From the NCBI RefSeq assembly GCF_002020135.1, contig NZ_MPZS01000001.1:992001-1056000 (forward strand): DNA of 64,000 nucleotides, given 5' to 3'. The notes under the pieces were generated by a model. It made no database searches and was not told the origin of the DNA. It saw nothing but the letters and a program-made list of their open reading frames with translations. The stretch is from Thioclava marina (GTDB lineage Bacteria; Pseudomonadota; Alphaproteobacteria; Rhodobacterales; Rhodobacteraceae). Each line of letters starts with the position of its first letter. Position 1 is the stretch's first letter. This document shows positions 9,432 to 17,663 of this stretch, in pieces. A program made the position numbers and the translations under genes.

Positions 9432-10241
9432 TTAGAATGCCGGGACCTGCACCCGGTCCAGAAGACCGCGCCCGCCATCGACATTGATGATCTGACCGGT
9501 CACGAAGCTTGCGCCCGAGGAGGCCAGGTATTGGACCGTCTCGGCCAGTTCCGAGGGAGGAGCGATGCGTCCCAGAGGGGTGCCTTCGCAGATCGCCTCG
9601 CGCCAGTCGTGGTTTTCCTTCAGCGCATCTTGCAGCGAGCGGCTCATCACCGAGGCGAAGCTCACCCCGTTCACGCGGATACGATGCGGCGCCAGCGCGA
9701 CAGCGAGCGAGCGGATCGCCTGATCCTGTGCGGCGCAGGCGATGGAATAGGCCATCAACTCGGGCTGGGTGCGCGCCGAGGCAAGCGTCGAGACATTGAT
9801 GATCGTGCCGATCTCGCCCTCGGTGCGGCCCTCGTCCTCGGCCTGTTTGATCATCCGTTTTGCGGTCAGCTGCGACACCCGCAGGGCCGATTTCATGTTC
9901 TGCGCGAGCATCGCGTCGAGCACCTCGGTCGAAGGCTCCAGCGGATCGCAGGGCGCGAAGGTGCGCGCGCAATTCACGAGGATGTCGATCCGATCGAACG
10001 CGTCCACCGTGGCCGACAGCAGGTTCTTCACCGTCAGCTTCTCGCAAAGGTCGCCCGAGAAGTAACGGGCGGATCCTTCGGACTTCGCCTCGTCACCGAG
10101 TTCGGAGAGCAGTTTCTCTTCGTCGATATCGGCAAACATGACCTGGGCGCCACGGTCGATGAAATGGCGCGCGATGGCGAGGCCGATACCGTGGGCCGCG
10201 CCCGTGACGATGGCGGTCTTGCCGGAAATGGAAAGGGACAT
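9432..10241 (-). CDS. Short-chain dehydrogenase/reductase-fold protein with altered active site
   Basis: 269 residues, start ATG at 10241. The Rossmann glycine motif TGAAHGIG (residues 13-20) and the family C-terminal motif INVDGG are present, as is a serine at 151. Two defining positions differ: NNAG is NCAR (residues 90-93), and the catalytic Tyr-x-x-x-Lys is Tyr165-Ser-Ile-Ala-Cys169, without lysine. The fold is clearly SDR, but ordinary SDR catalysis is unlikely, so a binding or structural role or altered chemistry is possible. It is transcribed in the same direction as the methyltransferase upstream. Confidence 0.85.
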   Translation of the reverse strand: MSLSISGKTAIVTGAAHGIGLAIARHFIDRGAQVMFADIDEEKLLSELGDEAKSEGSARYFSGDLCEKLTVKNLLSATVDAFDRIDILVNCARTFAPCDPLEPSTEVLDAMLAQNMKSALRVSQLTAKRMIKQAEDEGRTEGEIGTIINVSTLASARTQPELMAYSIACAAQDQAIRSLAVALAPHRIRVNGVSFASVMSRSLQDALKENHDWREAICEGTPLGRIAPPSELAETVQYLASSGASFVTGQIINVDGGRGLLDRVQVPAF

Positions 10242-10281
10242 GGGAGGTCTCCCTGGGTGGTTTGGCGCAGGTTAGGCGAGC

Positions 10282-11349
10282 TCAACGCCGCTTGCGAGGG
10301 GCGAGGCTGCGTTTGGGCGCGTCTGTGGCGCGTTTGCTCGCCACCTGTTTTGCCGAAAGCGGCTTGGCCGCGCGGATAATGCGAAACCGGGTCGAGGGGC
10401 CGGTCGGCGGAGTGATCTCCTCGACCTCCTGGAACGCCTCGGAGAGCGCATCGGCATAGGGAAGGTGACGGTTCGCGACCATCCAGAGCGTGCCCGAAAG
10501 AGAGAGCATCCGTTGCGCGGCATGGATGAAGGCCAGCCCCAAACCAGGCTCGGCGCCGCGCGCGGCGCCATGGAAAGGCGGGTTCATCACGACGGCATTG
10601 TAGCGGTCTTCGGGCATATGGCGGGTCGCATCGGCCCAGAGGAAATGGGCGCGCGGATCGGAGATGTTGCGCTTGGCGCACTCGAGCGCGACCGCGTCCG
10701 ACTCCACGAGATCGAGCTGTTCCACGCCCTTGCGCGCGAGGATCTGCGCCGAGAGCCAGCCCCAGCCAGCGCCAAGATCGGCGACCCGCGCGGGCAAAGT
10801 CTCGGGAAGGCATTCGGCCAGCAGCGCCGATCCCTCATCCACCGCATCGGCGGAAAACACGCCGGGACGGGTCACGAAACCCTCAGTCGGATGCAGGTCC
10901 GTTGCAGCCCAATCCGCAAGCGGTGCCGGGTCGGCAGCGAACCACGCAATCTTGCCATGCGCCTTGGCGATCGGGGCGGAGAGATCCACCCGGCCGCGCA
11001 ATTCCTTGATCAGCGAGTCGATCCCCTCGGTCTTTACCCCGTCGACGAAAACCGGGCCGCCATCGGTGACGCGCGCGGCAGCCTCGGCAAGAAGCGCCTT
11101 GGCCTCGGCCTTGGCGCGCGGCGCGAAGACGATCGCTGCGGCATAGTTGCCTTCGGGCGCAACGCTCACCCGAACCCCGCGCGCGGACAGCGCATCGTAG
11201 TCGGGCTTCTCGCCCTGGATGGCGACGAGCCGCTCCAGCGGCAGCCCGCCCAGATCGAGCGTGCCCGAGGGTGCGAACAGCGCGATGTCGCCCGTCTCCG
11301 GCAGAGAGCCGGGCAGTTCGAGCGCAAGCGTCAGGCGGGGATGGCTCAT
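10282..11349 (-). CDS. RsmC-type methyltransferase (16S rRNA m2G1207-like)
   Basis: 355 residues. The C-terminal half is a class I SAM-dependent methyltransferase with motif I DLGAGWGW (191-198) and the NPPFH motif (256-260) typical of enzymes that methylate exocyclic amino groups of guanine or adenine. The N-terminal half has a related but non-catalytic domain (APEGNYAAAIVFAPRAKAE), which is the RsmC/RlmG duplicated architecture. The best guess is modification of 16S rRNA at G1207. A short Lys/Arg-rich tail (KRSLAPRKRR) may help RNA binding. It lies between clpS and the SDR gene on the same strand. Confidence 0.85.
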   Translation of the reverse strand: MSHPRLTLALELPGSLPETGDIALFAPSGTLDLGGLPLERLVAIQGEKPDYDALSARGVRVSVAPEGNYAAAIVFAPRAKAEAKALLAEAAARVTDGGPVFVDGVKTEGIDSLIKELRGRVDLSAPIAKAHGKIAWFAADPAPLADWAATDLHPTEGFVTRPGVFSADAVDEGSALLAECLPETLPARVADLGAGWGWLSAQILARKGVEQLDLVESDAVALECAKRNISDPRAHFLWADATRHMPEDRYNAVVMNPPFHGAARGAEPGLGLAFIHAAQRMLSLSGTLWMVANRHLPYADALSEAFQEVEEITPPTGPSTRFRIIRAAKPLSAKQVASKRATDAPKRSLAPRKRR

Positions 11350-11422
11350 CGGCGGACCTCCGGAAAGAAACGAGCCCGCCAGATAGGCGGGCGGCGCAGA
11401 TTCTGCAAGAAAGCGCGGAACG

Positions 11423-11746
11423 TCAGTCCTTCTCCATCGTGCATTGCAGAGGGTGCTGGTGGCGGCGGGCGAAATCCATCACCTGCGCGACCTTGGTTTC
11501 GGCGACCTCGAAGGAGAACACGCCGACGACGGCCAGTCCCTTCTTGTGCACGGTCAGCATGATCTCGAAGGCCTGCGCGTGGTTCATGCCGAAGAAACGC
11601 TCGAGGATATGCACGACGAATTCCATCGGCGTGTAATCATCGTTGAGCAGCATCACCTTGTACATCGGCGGGCGCTGCGTCTTGGGCCGGGTCTTGGTCG
11701 CGACTCCGGTTTCGTCTTCGCTGTCGTCCTTGTTGTCGTCGGACAT
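11423..11746 (-). CDS. clpS: ATP-dependent Clp protease adaptor ClpS
   Basis: 107 residues if translation starts at the ATG at 11746 (MSDDNKDD); two earlier in-frame starts exist at 11773 and 11749. ClpS delivers N-degron substrates to ClpAP. The core [17 protein letters not shown] and the [15 protein letters not shown] segment contain the residues that form the N-degron pocket, including the Asn-Asp-Asp (NDD) group and the His of VHKKG. The acidic, low-complexity N-terminal arm is typical. No clpA is seen next to it in this window. Confidence 0.95.
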   Translation of the reverse strand: MSDDNKDDSEDETGVATKTRPKTQRPPMYKVMLLNDDYTPMEFVVHILERFFGMNHAQAFEIMLTVHKKGLAVVGVFSFEVAETKVAQVMDFARRHQHPLQCTMEKD

Positions 11747-11871
11747 CATTTGAAGCGGCTCGATCACGGGCACTCCGGCAATCAGGAATCGTTGAGGGGC
11801 TCTGGCGGAATATAGGCTCTTCGTGACATATGAAAAGCCTTTGAGGCTTGAGAGTGACGAAAGGCGAAACG

Positions 11872-12570
11872 ATGCGGCTCACGGTGATCGGGTTCGATGC
11901 GGATGATACGCTGTGGCACAACGAGCGCTTCTTCCAGCTAACGCAGGCGCGCTTTGCCGAACTGATGGCCGATCACGCGGGCGCCGACCATCTGGGCGAG
12001 CGTCTGATCGAGGCTGAGAAACGCAACATCACCCATTACGGATTCGGGGTGAAGGGCTTTACCCTCTCGATGATCGAGACCGCAATCGAGGTGAGCGAGG
12101 GGCGCGTGCCGGCCTCGGTTCTGGCCGAGATCCTCGCTGCGGGCCGCGAAATGCTCTCCCACCCGATCGAGCTCTTGCCGCATGTGCGCAAGGTGATCGA
12201 GTCGCTTTCGGATCACTACCGGATCATGCTTGTGACCAAGGGCGACCTGATCGATCAGGAGCGCAAACTGGCGCAATCGGGCCTGGGGGATCTCTTCGAC
12301 GCCGTCGAGATCGTTTCGGACAAGAAGCCAGCGGTTTATGCCGAGGTTTTCGCACGCCACGGCGCGGGGGCCGAGCACGGATTGATGGCCGGCAACTCGT
12401 TGAAATCCGATGTCATCCCGATGATCGAAGCCGGTGGCTGGGGGGTGCATGTTCCCCATGAGCTGACATGGGCGCTCGAACATGCCGAAGCCCCGGTGGC
12501 GCACCCGCGTTTCGCCGAACTTCCCGACCTCAGCGGCCTGCCCGCGTTGATCGAACGGATCGAGAGCTGA
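11872..12570 (+). CDS. HAD-superfamily hydrolase
   Basis: 232 residues from the ATG at 11872 ([15 protein letters not shown]). HAD motif I is DADDT with the nucleophile Asp near residue 9, motif II is LVTKGD, the motif III lysine lies in SDKKP and motif IV is AGNSLKSDV. The helical cap between motifs I and II is of the C1 type. The substrate is likely a small phosphate ester but cannot be told from sequence. It diverges from clpS. Confidence 0.88.
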   Translation: MRLTVIGFDADDTLWHNERFFQLTQARFAELMADHAGADHLGERLIEAEKRNITHYGFGVKGFTLSMIETAIEVSEGRVPASVLAEILAAGREMLSHPIELLPHVRKVIESLSDHYRIMLVTKGDLIDQERKLAQSGLGDLFDAVEIVSDKKPAVYAEVFARHGAGAEHGLMAGNSLKSDVIPMIEAGGWGVHVPHELTWALEHAEAPVAHPRFAELPDLSGLPALIERIES

Positions 12571-12604
12571 GCGCGACTTTTCCGCCCTCACGAAATCGCG
12601 ATCA

Positions 12605-12696
12605 ACCCCTAGAGGGGTGCCTGCGGGTCAGCCCACCACATCTTGCGGTATTGCATGAATGTCGCACTGAAACCGCTTGAAAATAGATGGTTTTCA
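12605..12696. promoter_or_regulatory. Intergenic region before the carboxypeptidase with two small inverted repeats
   Basis: The 220 bases between the HAD gene and the carboxypeptidase hold ACCCC-TAGA-GGGGT at 12605-12618 and TGAAAA-N7-TTTTCA at 12678-12696. The second is a plausible regulator site or part of the promoter of the downstream gene; nothing shows which protein would bind it. Confidence 0.3.
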
Positions 12697-12790
12697 GCTC
12701 GCAGGGCACGTGTTACGCTGATCGCAGCAAGTCCCGAAAGCCGTCAACGATGCGGCACATAAGACAAGGGGCGCGAGAGGCAGTAAAAAG

Positions 12791-14698
12791 GTGAGAGCCG
12801 TGACCACGCTGATGCGCTGGGTCCGTTCAGGGCTGTTCGTATTTCTTCTGACAATTTTCGCCCCGCTTGCGGCGATGGCTGCGCCTTACGCGGCGATGGT
12901 GATGGATATGCGCACCGGCGAGGTGCTCTACTCCAAGAATGCCGATACCCCGCTGCACCCCGCCTCACTGACCAAGATGATGACGCTCTACATCACCTTC
13001 CAGGCGATCGAGCATGGGGAGATCAGCCTCGACGAGATGGTCACCGTCACCAAGCATGCCGCCTCTCAGCCACCGTCGCGACTCGGTCTGCGGCCGGGCC
13101 AGAAGATCGCCGTGCGCTACCTGATCCGCGCCGCCGCGATCAAATCGGCCAATGATGCGGCCGCAGCGCTTGGCGATTTCATCGGCGGCTCCGAGGAGGG
13201 CTTTGCCGACCGCATGAACCGCACCGCCCGTCAGCTCGGAATGACCAACACCCATTTCGTCAATGCCAACGGCCTGACCCGCAAGGGGCACCTGTCCTCG
13301 GCCCATGACATGACGATCCTCGGGCGCCACCTGTTCTTCGACTTCCCGCAATATTACAACATCTTCTCGCGCCGTTCGGCCGATGCGAAGATCGCGACCG
13401 TCTATTCGACGAACCGCCGTTTCCTGAACGCCTATCAGGGCGCGGACGGGATCAAGACCGGTTACACCTCGGCGTCGGGCTTCAACCTGACCGCCTCGGC
13501 CAAGCGCGGCAACGAACGCGTCATCGCCACCGTTTTCGGCGGCACTTCGACCGCGCAGCGCAACGCCAAGATGGCGGAGCTTTTGGACCTGGGCTTCAAG
13601 CGCGCGCCCTCCAAGGCGCCGACCCAGCGCCCGACCCCGCCGCGCTACATGGAACCGCAGGACGGCGGCCAGCCGATGCTTCTGGCAAGCGCCAAGCCGC
13701 TTGCTCCGAAGGAAAGCCCCCGCCCCGATGCCCGCCCCGCGCCGCCCAGGGCCGACAGCGATGCGATCGCGCTGGCCCTCGCGGAAGCCGTGCAGGCCGA
13801 TCAGGCTGACGACAATGCGACGGATGTCCCCGAAGACGTGGCCGAGGAAAGCGATGCGCCCGCAGCTGACACCCAGCTCGCGGCCCTCGAGACCGATGCG
13901 CCCGGCGAGGCGGCCGCAGACGCGCCGGATGCGGAAGATATCGTCGTGGCCGAGGCCGGAACGGTCGGGATCGGTACCGACATCATCGCGAGCCCGCGCC
14001 CGATGCCCGCGCCGCGCCCGGTCATGATCGCCGAAGCCACACAATCGCTGCCCGCCGCCGTGACCAAGGCCACTCCGCTCGCACAGGCGCAGGCCAGCGA
14101 CGCGGCCGCGCGCGCCGAGGCCGATGCCGCAGCCGAGCCCAGCGATATCCAGCTCGCCTCCTACGAGCCTCAGGCAGATGCGCCGAGCGGACCGAAATTC
14201 ATCCAGAGCACCGAGCCGCAGCCCGAGACGCAGGAGCTTGCGCAGGCGCGCACGCTTGATCTGGGCGACGAAAGCCTTGCCGAAGGCGACGCAGTGCCCC
14301 CCACCCCTGGCTTCCTCCAAGTGACCGCACCTCAGCCCGAAACCGTCGCCATGGCCGATGCACCCGAAGCGCGGCCCTCGACGATGATTCTCGCGGCACT
14401 CACGCCGCCTGCCCCCGCGCCGCAGGCCAAACCGCGCATCGTGGCGCGCGTCTCCAGCTCTGGCGGGCGCAACTGGGGCGTCAGCCTCGGTCAATTCGGC
14501 TCACGTTTCGCGGCCGAGCGTCATATGCTGACGACGGCGCTGATGGAATCGGATACCTTGGGCGAGGCACTTCGCAAGGTCGCACAACGCAAGACCGGCT
14601 ATGAGGCGAATTTCGTCGGGATGACCGAGGATATGGCTTCGCTCGCCTGCGCGCGCCTGCAGGCCCGCGCGATGGATTGCAAGGTGATCGGCCCCTGA
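12791..14698 (+). CDS. D-alanyl-D-alanine carboxypeptidase (PBP5/S11 family) with C-terminal SPOR domain
   Basis: 635 residues from the GTG at 12791; a GTG at 12800 and an ATG at 12812 are alternatives that keep the signal peptide. After the signal sequence (ending AAMA) comes the S11 peptidase domain with Ser59-x-x-Lys62 (SLTK), Ser119-Ala-Asn121 and Lys222-Thr-Gly224 in canonical order. It should trim pentapeptide side chains of peptidoglycan in the periplasm. Residues about 275-555 are an unusually long Ala/Pro/Asp/Glu-rich linker, probably disordered. The last 75 residues (GVSLGQFGSRFAAERHM onward) look like a SPOR domain, which binds denuded glycan strands at the septum. A terminator follows. 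Confidence 0.93.
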   Translation: MRAVTTLMRWVRSGLFVFLLTIFAPLAAMAAPYAAMVMDMRTGEVLYSKNADTPLHPASLTKMMTLYITFQAIEHGEISLDEMVTVTKHAASQPPSRLGLRPGQKIAVRYLIRAAAIKSANDAAAALGDFIGGSEEGFADRMNRTARQLGMTNTHFVNANGLTRKGHLSSAHDMTILGRHLFFDFPQYYNIFSRRSADAKIATVYSTNRRFLNAYQGADGIKTGYTSASGFNLTASAKRGNERVIATVFGGTSTAQRNAKMAELLDLGFKRAPSKAPTQRPTPPRYMEPQDGGQPMLLASAKPLAPKESPRPDARPAPPRADSDAIALALAEAVQADQADDNATDVPEDVAEESDAPAADTQLAALETDAPGEAAADAPDAEDIVVAEAGTVGIGTDIIASPRPMPAPRPVMIAEATQSLPAAVTKATPLAQAQASDAAARAEADAAAEPSDIQLASYEPQADAPSGPKFIQSTEPQPETQELAQARTLDLGDESLAEGDAVPPTPGFLQVTAPQPETVAMADAPEARPSTMILAALTPPAPAPQAKPRIVARVSSSGGRNWGVSLGQFGSRFAAERHMLTTALMESDTLGEALRKVAQRKTGYEANFVGMTEDMASLACARLQARAMDCKVIGP

Positions 14699-14730
14699 CC
14701 CCTCTTCCTCCGGTCGGGCCAGATCAGAGA

Positions 14731-14761
14731 AAGCCGCGCTTCGCAGGGCGCGGCTTTTCTC
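14731..14761 (+). terminator. Rho-independent terminator after the S11 carboxypeptidase
   Basis: A nine-base-pair GC-rich stem (AAGCCGCGC / GCGCGGCTT) with an eight-base loop is followed by TTTCTC. It ends the plus-strand unit and lies just before the convergent end of ccoS. Confidence 0.75.
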
Positions 14762-14793
14762 TTGCGTTGTTGGAGATCCGAGCCCCGGCCCGC

Positions 14794-14955
14794 TCAGTCC
14801 TGCTTGGGCCGGTCGTCAAACTCGTCCGAGAGGATGCGCTCGGCGTCGCCCTTCGGATCGTCATACTGGCGGTTCTTGATCGACCACCAGAAGGCGGCAA
14901 GGCCAATGCCGCCCAGCAGCAGCGAGATCGGGATCGAGTAGAGAAGTGCGTCCAT
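14794..14955 (-). CDS. ccoS: Cbb3-type oxidase assembly protein CcoS
   Basis: A 53-residue protein starting MDALLYSIPI. It has one N-terminal membrane helix (SLLLGGIGLAAFWW) followed by the short positively charged and then acidic tail (SIKNRQYDDPKGDAERIL) characteristic of CcoS/FixS. CcoS is needed to insert the heme and copper cofactors of the cbb3 oxidase. It lies 12 bases downstream of ccoI, in the usual ccoGHIS order, which makes the call firm despite the small size. Confidence 0.93.
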   Translation of the reverse strand: MDALLYSIPISLLLGGIGLAAFWWSIKNRQYDDPKGDAERILSDEFDDRPKQD

Positions 14956-14967
14956 CGTCAGTCTTTC

Positions 14968-17193
14968 TCAGCGCAGGCGCAGCGAGTTCAGCGAGACGGT
15001 GATCGACGAGGCCGACATCGCGAGCGCCGCCATCAGCGGGGTTGCGAGCCCGACCAGCGCCAGCGGCACCGCGATAATGTTATAGACGATCGAGATGCCG
15101 AAGTTTTCCTTGATCCGGCGGCGCGCGCGCACCGCGATCGACGCCGCATCCGCGACCGGGGCAAGCTCCTTGCCCAGCAGCACGATATCCGAGGCGGTGC
15201 GCGCGGCATCGAGCGCCGAGGCCGGAGAGACCGAGACATGCGCGGCGGCCAGCGCGGCCGTGTCGTTGAGCCCGTCGCCCACCATCAGCACGCGATGGCC
15301 CTCATGGGTGAGATCGTTCACCAGCTGCGCCTTTTCGAGCGGCAACGCACCGGAGCGGTAATTCTCGATACCCAGGCGAGCGGCGAGCTCGGAGACCGCG
15401 CCCTCGACATCGCCCGAAACCAGCCAGACCTGTTTGCCCTGCGCCTTGAGACCCGCCACCGCCTCTTCGGCGCCCGGGCGCAGGCTGTCGGCAAAGGTGA
15501 TCGCGATCGGTGCGCCATTGCCGATCCGCAGATGGGTCGCGGTGGTCGCGCCATCCTCGGCCCCGATCCAGTTCGCGCGGCCCAGACGCACGGTCTGGCC
15601 CTGCCAACGGCCCTCGACGCCGTAACCCGGAACTTCGCGCAGATCCTCGAGAATGGCGGGCGCCGCCCCCTGCCCCAACGCAACGTCATGGAGCGCGCGC
15701 GCAAGCGGGTGAGCCGAGCCCTCGGCCAGAGCCATCGCGACCGATAGAGCCTCGGCGGAAAGCGCGGACAGGTTCTGCGGGCGCGGCGCCCCCATCGTCA
15801 GCGTGCCGGTCTTGTCGAAGACGACCGTGTCGACCTCGGCCAGACGTTCGAGCGCCGTGCCATCCTTGATCAGCAGCCCCTTGCGGAACAGCTTGCCCGA
15901 CGCAGCCGTCACGACCGCAGGCACCGCGAGACCCAGAGCACAGGGGCAGGTGATGATCAGAACCGCGGCCGAGATGTTCACTGCCAGACGGAAATCCCCG
16001 CCCGTGATCCAGGCCCAGGAACAGAAGGCCGCGAAGGACAGCAGGTGAACGATCGGCGCGTAGAGGCGCGCGGCGCGTTCGGCCAGCGAGGTATATTTGG
16101 TCTTGGCGCTTTCCGCCATCGCCACGAGATCGGCCATGCGATGTAGCGAGCTGTCCTTGCCCGCCGCCGTGACGCGGATCGTCAGCGGGCCGGTCAGGTT
16201 CACTTCGCCCGCCGAAAGCACCATGCCCGGCGCGACCTGCACCGGCAGGCTCTCGCCCGTGAGCACCGAGCGGTCGCTCTCGGAATGGCCCTCGATCACC
16301 TCGCCGTCGGCGGGGATGCGGCCGCCCGGACGCACCCGGATCAGATCGCCCGGCACGAGTTCCCCGACCGGCACCACGACCTCGGCCCCCTCGCGCAGCA
16401 CGGTCGCGCGCGGCACTTCGAGCGCGGCCAGCTCTTCGGCCGCCGAGCGTGCCACGGCGCGGGTGCGATAGTCGAGATAGCGCCCCACCAGCAGGAAGAA
16501 GGTGAGCATCGTCGCCGCCTCGAAATAGGCATGCGAGCCGGAATGCATCGTCTCGAACAAAGAGATCCCGAGGGCCAGCAGGATCGCGAGCGAGATCGGA
16601 ACATCCATCCCCAGACGCCCGCCGCGCAGCGCAGCCCAGGCGTTGGCGAAGAAGGGTTGCGCCGCAAAGATCGTCGTCGGGATCGCGATCGCCGCCGAGA
16701 TCCAGTGGAACAGGTCGCGCGTCGTGTCCTCGGCCCCGGACCAGACCGCGACCGAGAGCATCATGATGTTCATCATCGCGAAGCCCGCGACGCCGATACG
16801 CATCAGAAGATCGCGACCGCGCTTGTCGGCCTCAGTGGCCGAGAGCATGCCCGGATCGAGCTCATGCGCCTCATAGCCGATCCGGTCGAGTGCCGAGATC
16901 AGGTTCGCCGCCTCGACATCGCTTTCGGCATCGACCGAGGCGCGTTTCAGCGTCAGGTTCACCCGGGCCGATTTCACGCCCGGCTGCTTCATCAACTCGC
17001 GCTCGACATCGGTGATGCAGACCGCACAATGCGCTGTGGGCAGCGAGAGCATGATCCGCGCGCCCCTGATATCGCCCGATTTCGCCATCTGCTCGGCCGA
17101 AGGGGCCGCGATGCAGGCAGGGCAGGCCGAGGCCGAGACATGCTCGTCCTCGAACTCGTCCACGCTGCGAGATGGCGCCGGCGAAACCGTCAT
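14968..17193 (-). CDS. ccoI: Copper-translocating P1B-type ATPase CcoI (FixI)
   Basis: 741 residues. It pumps copper across the inner membrane for assembly of cbb3 oxidase. The N-terminus has a Cys pair (C24-x-x-C27) and a heavy-metal-binding domain with C56-x-x-C59 (HCAVC). The membrane metal motif CPC is at 415-417, the phosphorylation motif DKTGT at 459-463, the HP dipeptide in SAHPLA and the hinge GDGLNDTAAL near the C-terminus. Only 5 bases separate it from the ccoH stop codon. The order ccoG-H-I-S is complete. Confidence 0.96.
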   Translation of the reverse strand: MTVSPAPSRSVDEFEDEHVSASACPACIAAPSAEQMAKSGDIRGARIMLSLPTAHCAVCITDVERELMKQPGVKSARVNLTLKRASVDAESDVEAANLISALDRIGYEAHELDPGMLSATEADKRGRDLLMRIGVAGFAMMNIMMLSVAVWSGAEDTTRDLFHWISAAIAIPTTIFAAQPFFANAWAALRGGRLGMDVPISLAILLALGISLFETMHSGSHAYFEAATMLTFFLLVGRYLDYRTRAVARSAAEELAALEVPRATVLREGAEVVVPVGELVPGDLIRVRPGGRIPADGEVIEGHSESDRSVLTGESLPVQVAPGMVLSAGEVNLTGPLTIRVTAAGKDSSLHRMADLVAMAESAKTKYTSLAERAARLYAPIVHLLSFAAFCSWAWITGGDFRLAVNISAAVLIITCPCALGLAVPAVVTAASGKLFRKGLLIKDGTALERLAEVDTVVFDKTGTLTMGAPRPQNLSALSAEALSVAMALAEGSAHPLARALHDVALGQGAAPAILEDLREVPGYGVEGRWQGQTVRLGRANWIGAEDGATTATHLRIGNGAPIAITFADSLRPGAEEAVAGLKAQGKQVWLVSGDVEGAVSELAARLGIENYRSGALPLEKAQLVNDLTHEGHRVLMVGDGLNDTAALAAAHVSVSPASALDAARTASDIVLLGKELAPVADAASIAVRARRRIKENFGISIVYNIIAVPLALVGLATPLMAALAMSASSITVSLNSLRLR

Positions 17194-17198
17194 CGCAC

Positions 17199-17663
17199 TC
17201 AGCCTTTCACGAAGAGGTCGATCCGCTGGCGAAAATGCGTGCCATCGGCGGCCTCGGCATCAAGATGGATCAGCCAGGCACCCGGCCCGAGCTGCAACGG
17301 GGTGACGAAGATGCCGCCCACGTAGTTGAATTTCGGCTCCACGTCCTCGCGGACATGGGTGGTGCGCCCGATCAGCGCCTTCAGCGTCTTGACCTTCGCC
17401 GGCAGCCCCGAGTTGTCACGGACGACAAGGCTCAGCTTGCCGTCCGAATAGTCGGGAGAAACCGTCCAGCCGAGCGCCTCCTGCGCCGCGCGGTTCTTGT
17501 CGAACTGCTGCGACGCCACATAGGAGTTCTTCACCTCCAGACCGGGAAAGGTGCTGACTGCCTGCCAGGCCATCACGAGGTTCACCGCGATGATGATGCC
17601 GAAGGCACCCACGGCAATCATCAACACTTTCCGGCCGGTCAGAGGTTTCGACATCACGCTCAT
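17199..17663 (-). CDS. ccoH: Cbb3 oxidase assembly protein CcoH (FixH)
   Basis: 154 residues. A single N-terminal membrane helix (VLMIAVGAFGIIIAVNLVMAW) is followed by a periplasmic domain of about 115 residues with the FixH pattern of segments (KNSYVASQQF, GWTVSPDYSDG, GAWLIHLDAEAADG). It is needed to form a stable cbb3 complex. An in-frame second Met (residue 4) is an alternative start. It overlaps the ccoG stop by 4 bases, which indicates translational coupling. Confidence 0.94.
   Translation of the reverse strand: MSVMSKPLTGRKVLMIAVGAFGIIIAVNLVMAWQAVSTFPGLEVKNSYVASQQFDKNRAAQEALGWTVSPDYSDGKLSLVVRDNSGLPAKVKTLKALIGRTTHVREDVEPKFNYVGGIFVTPLQLGPGAWLIHLDAEAADGTHFRQRIDLFVKG

Noticed and set aside
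12605-12618. ACCCC-TAGA-GGGGT as a terminator of the HAD gene
   Set aside because: Only five base pairs and no T run; listed merely as a possible site.
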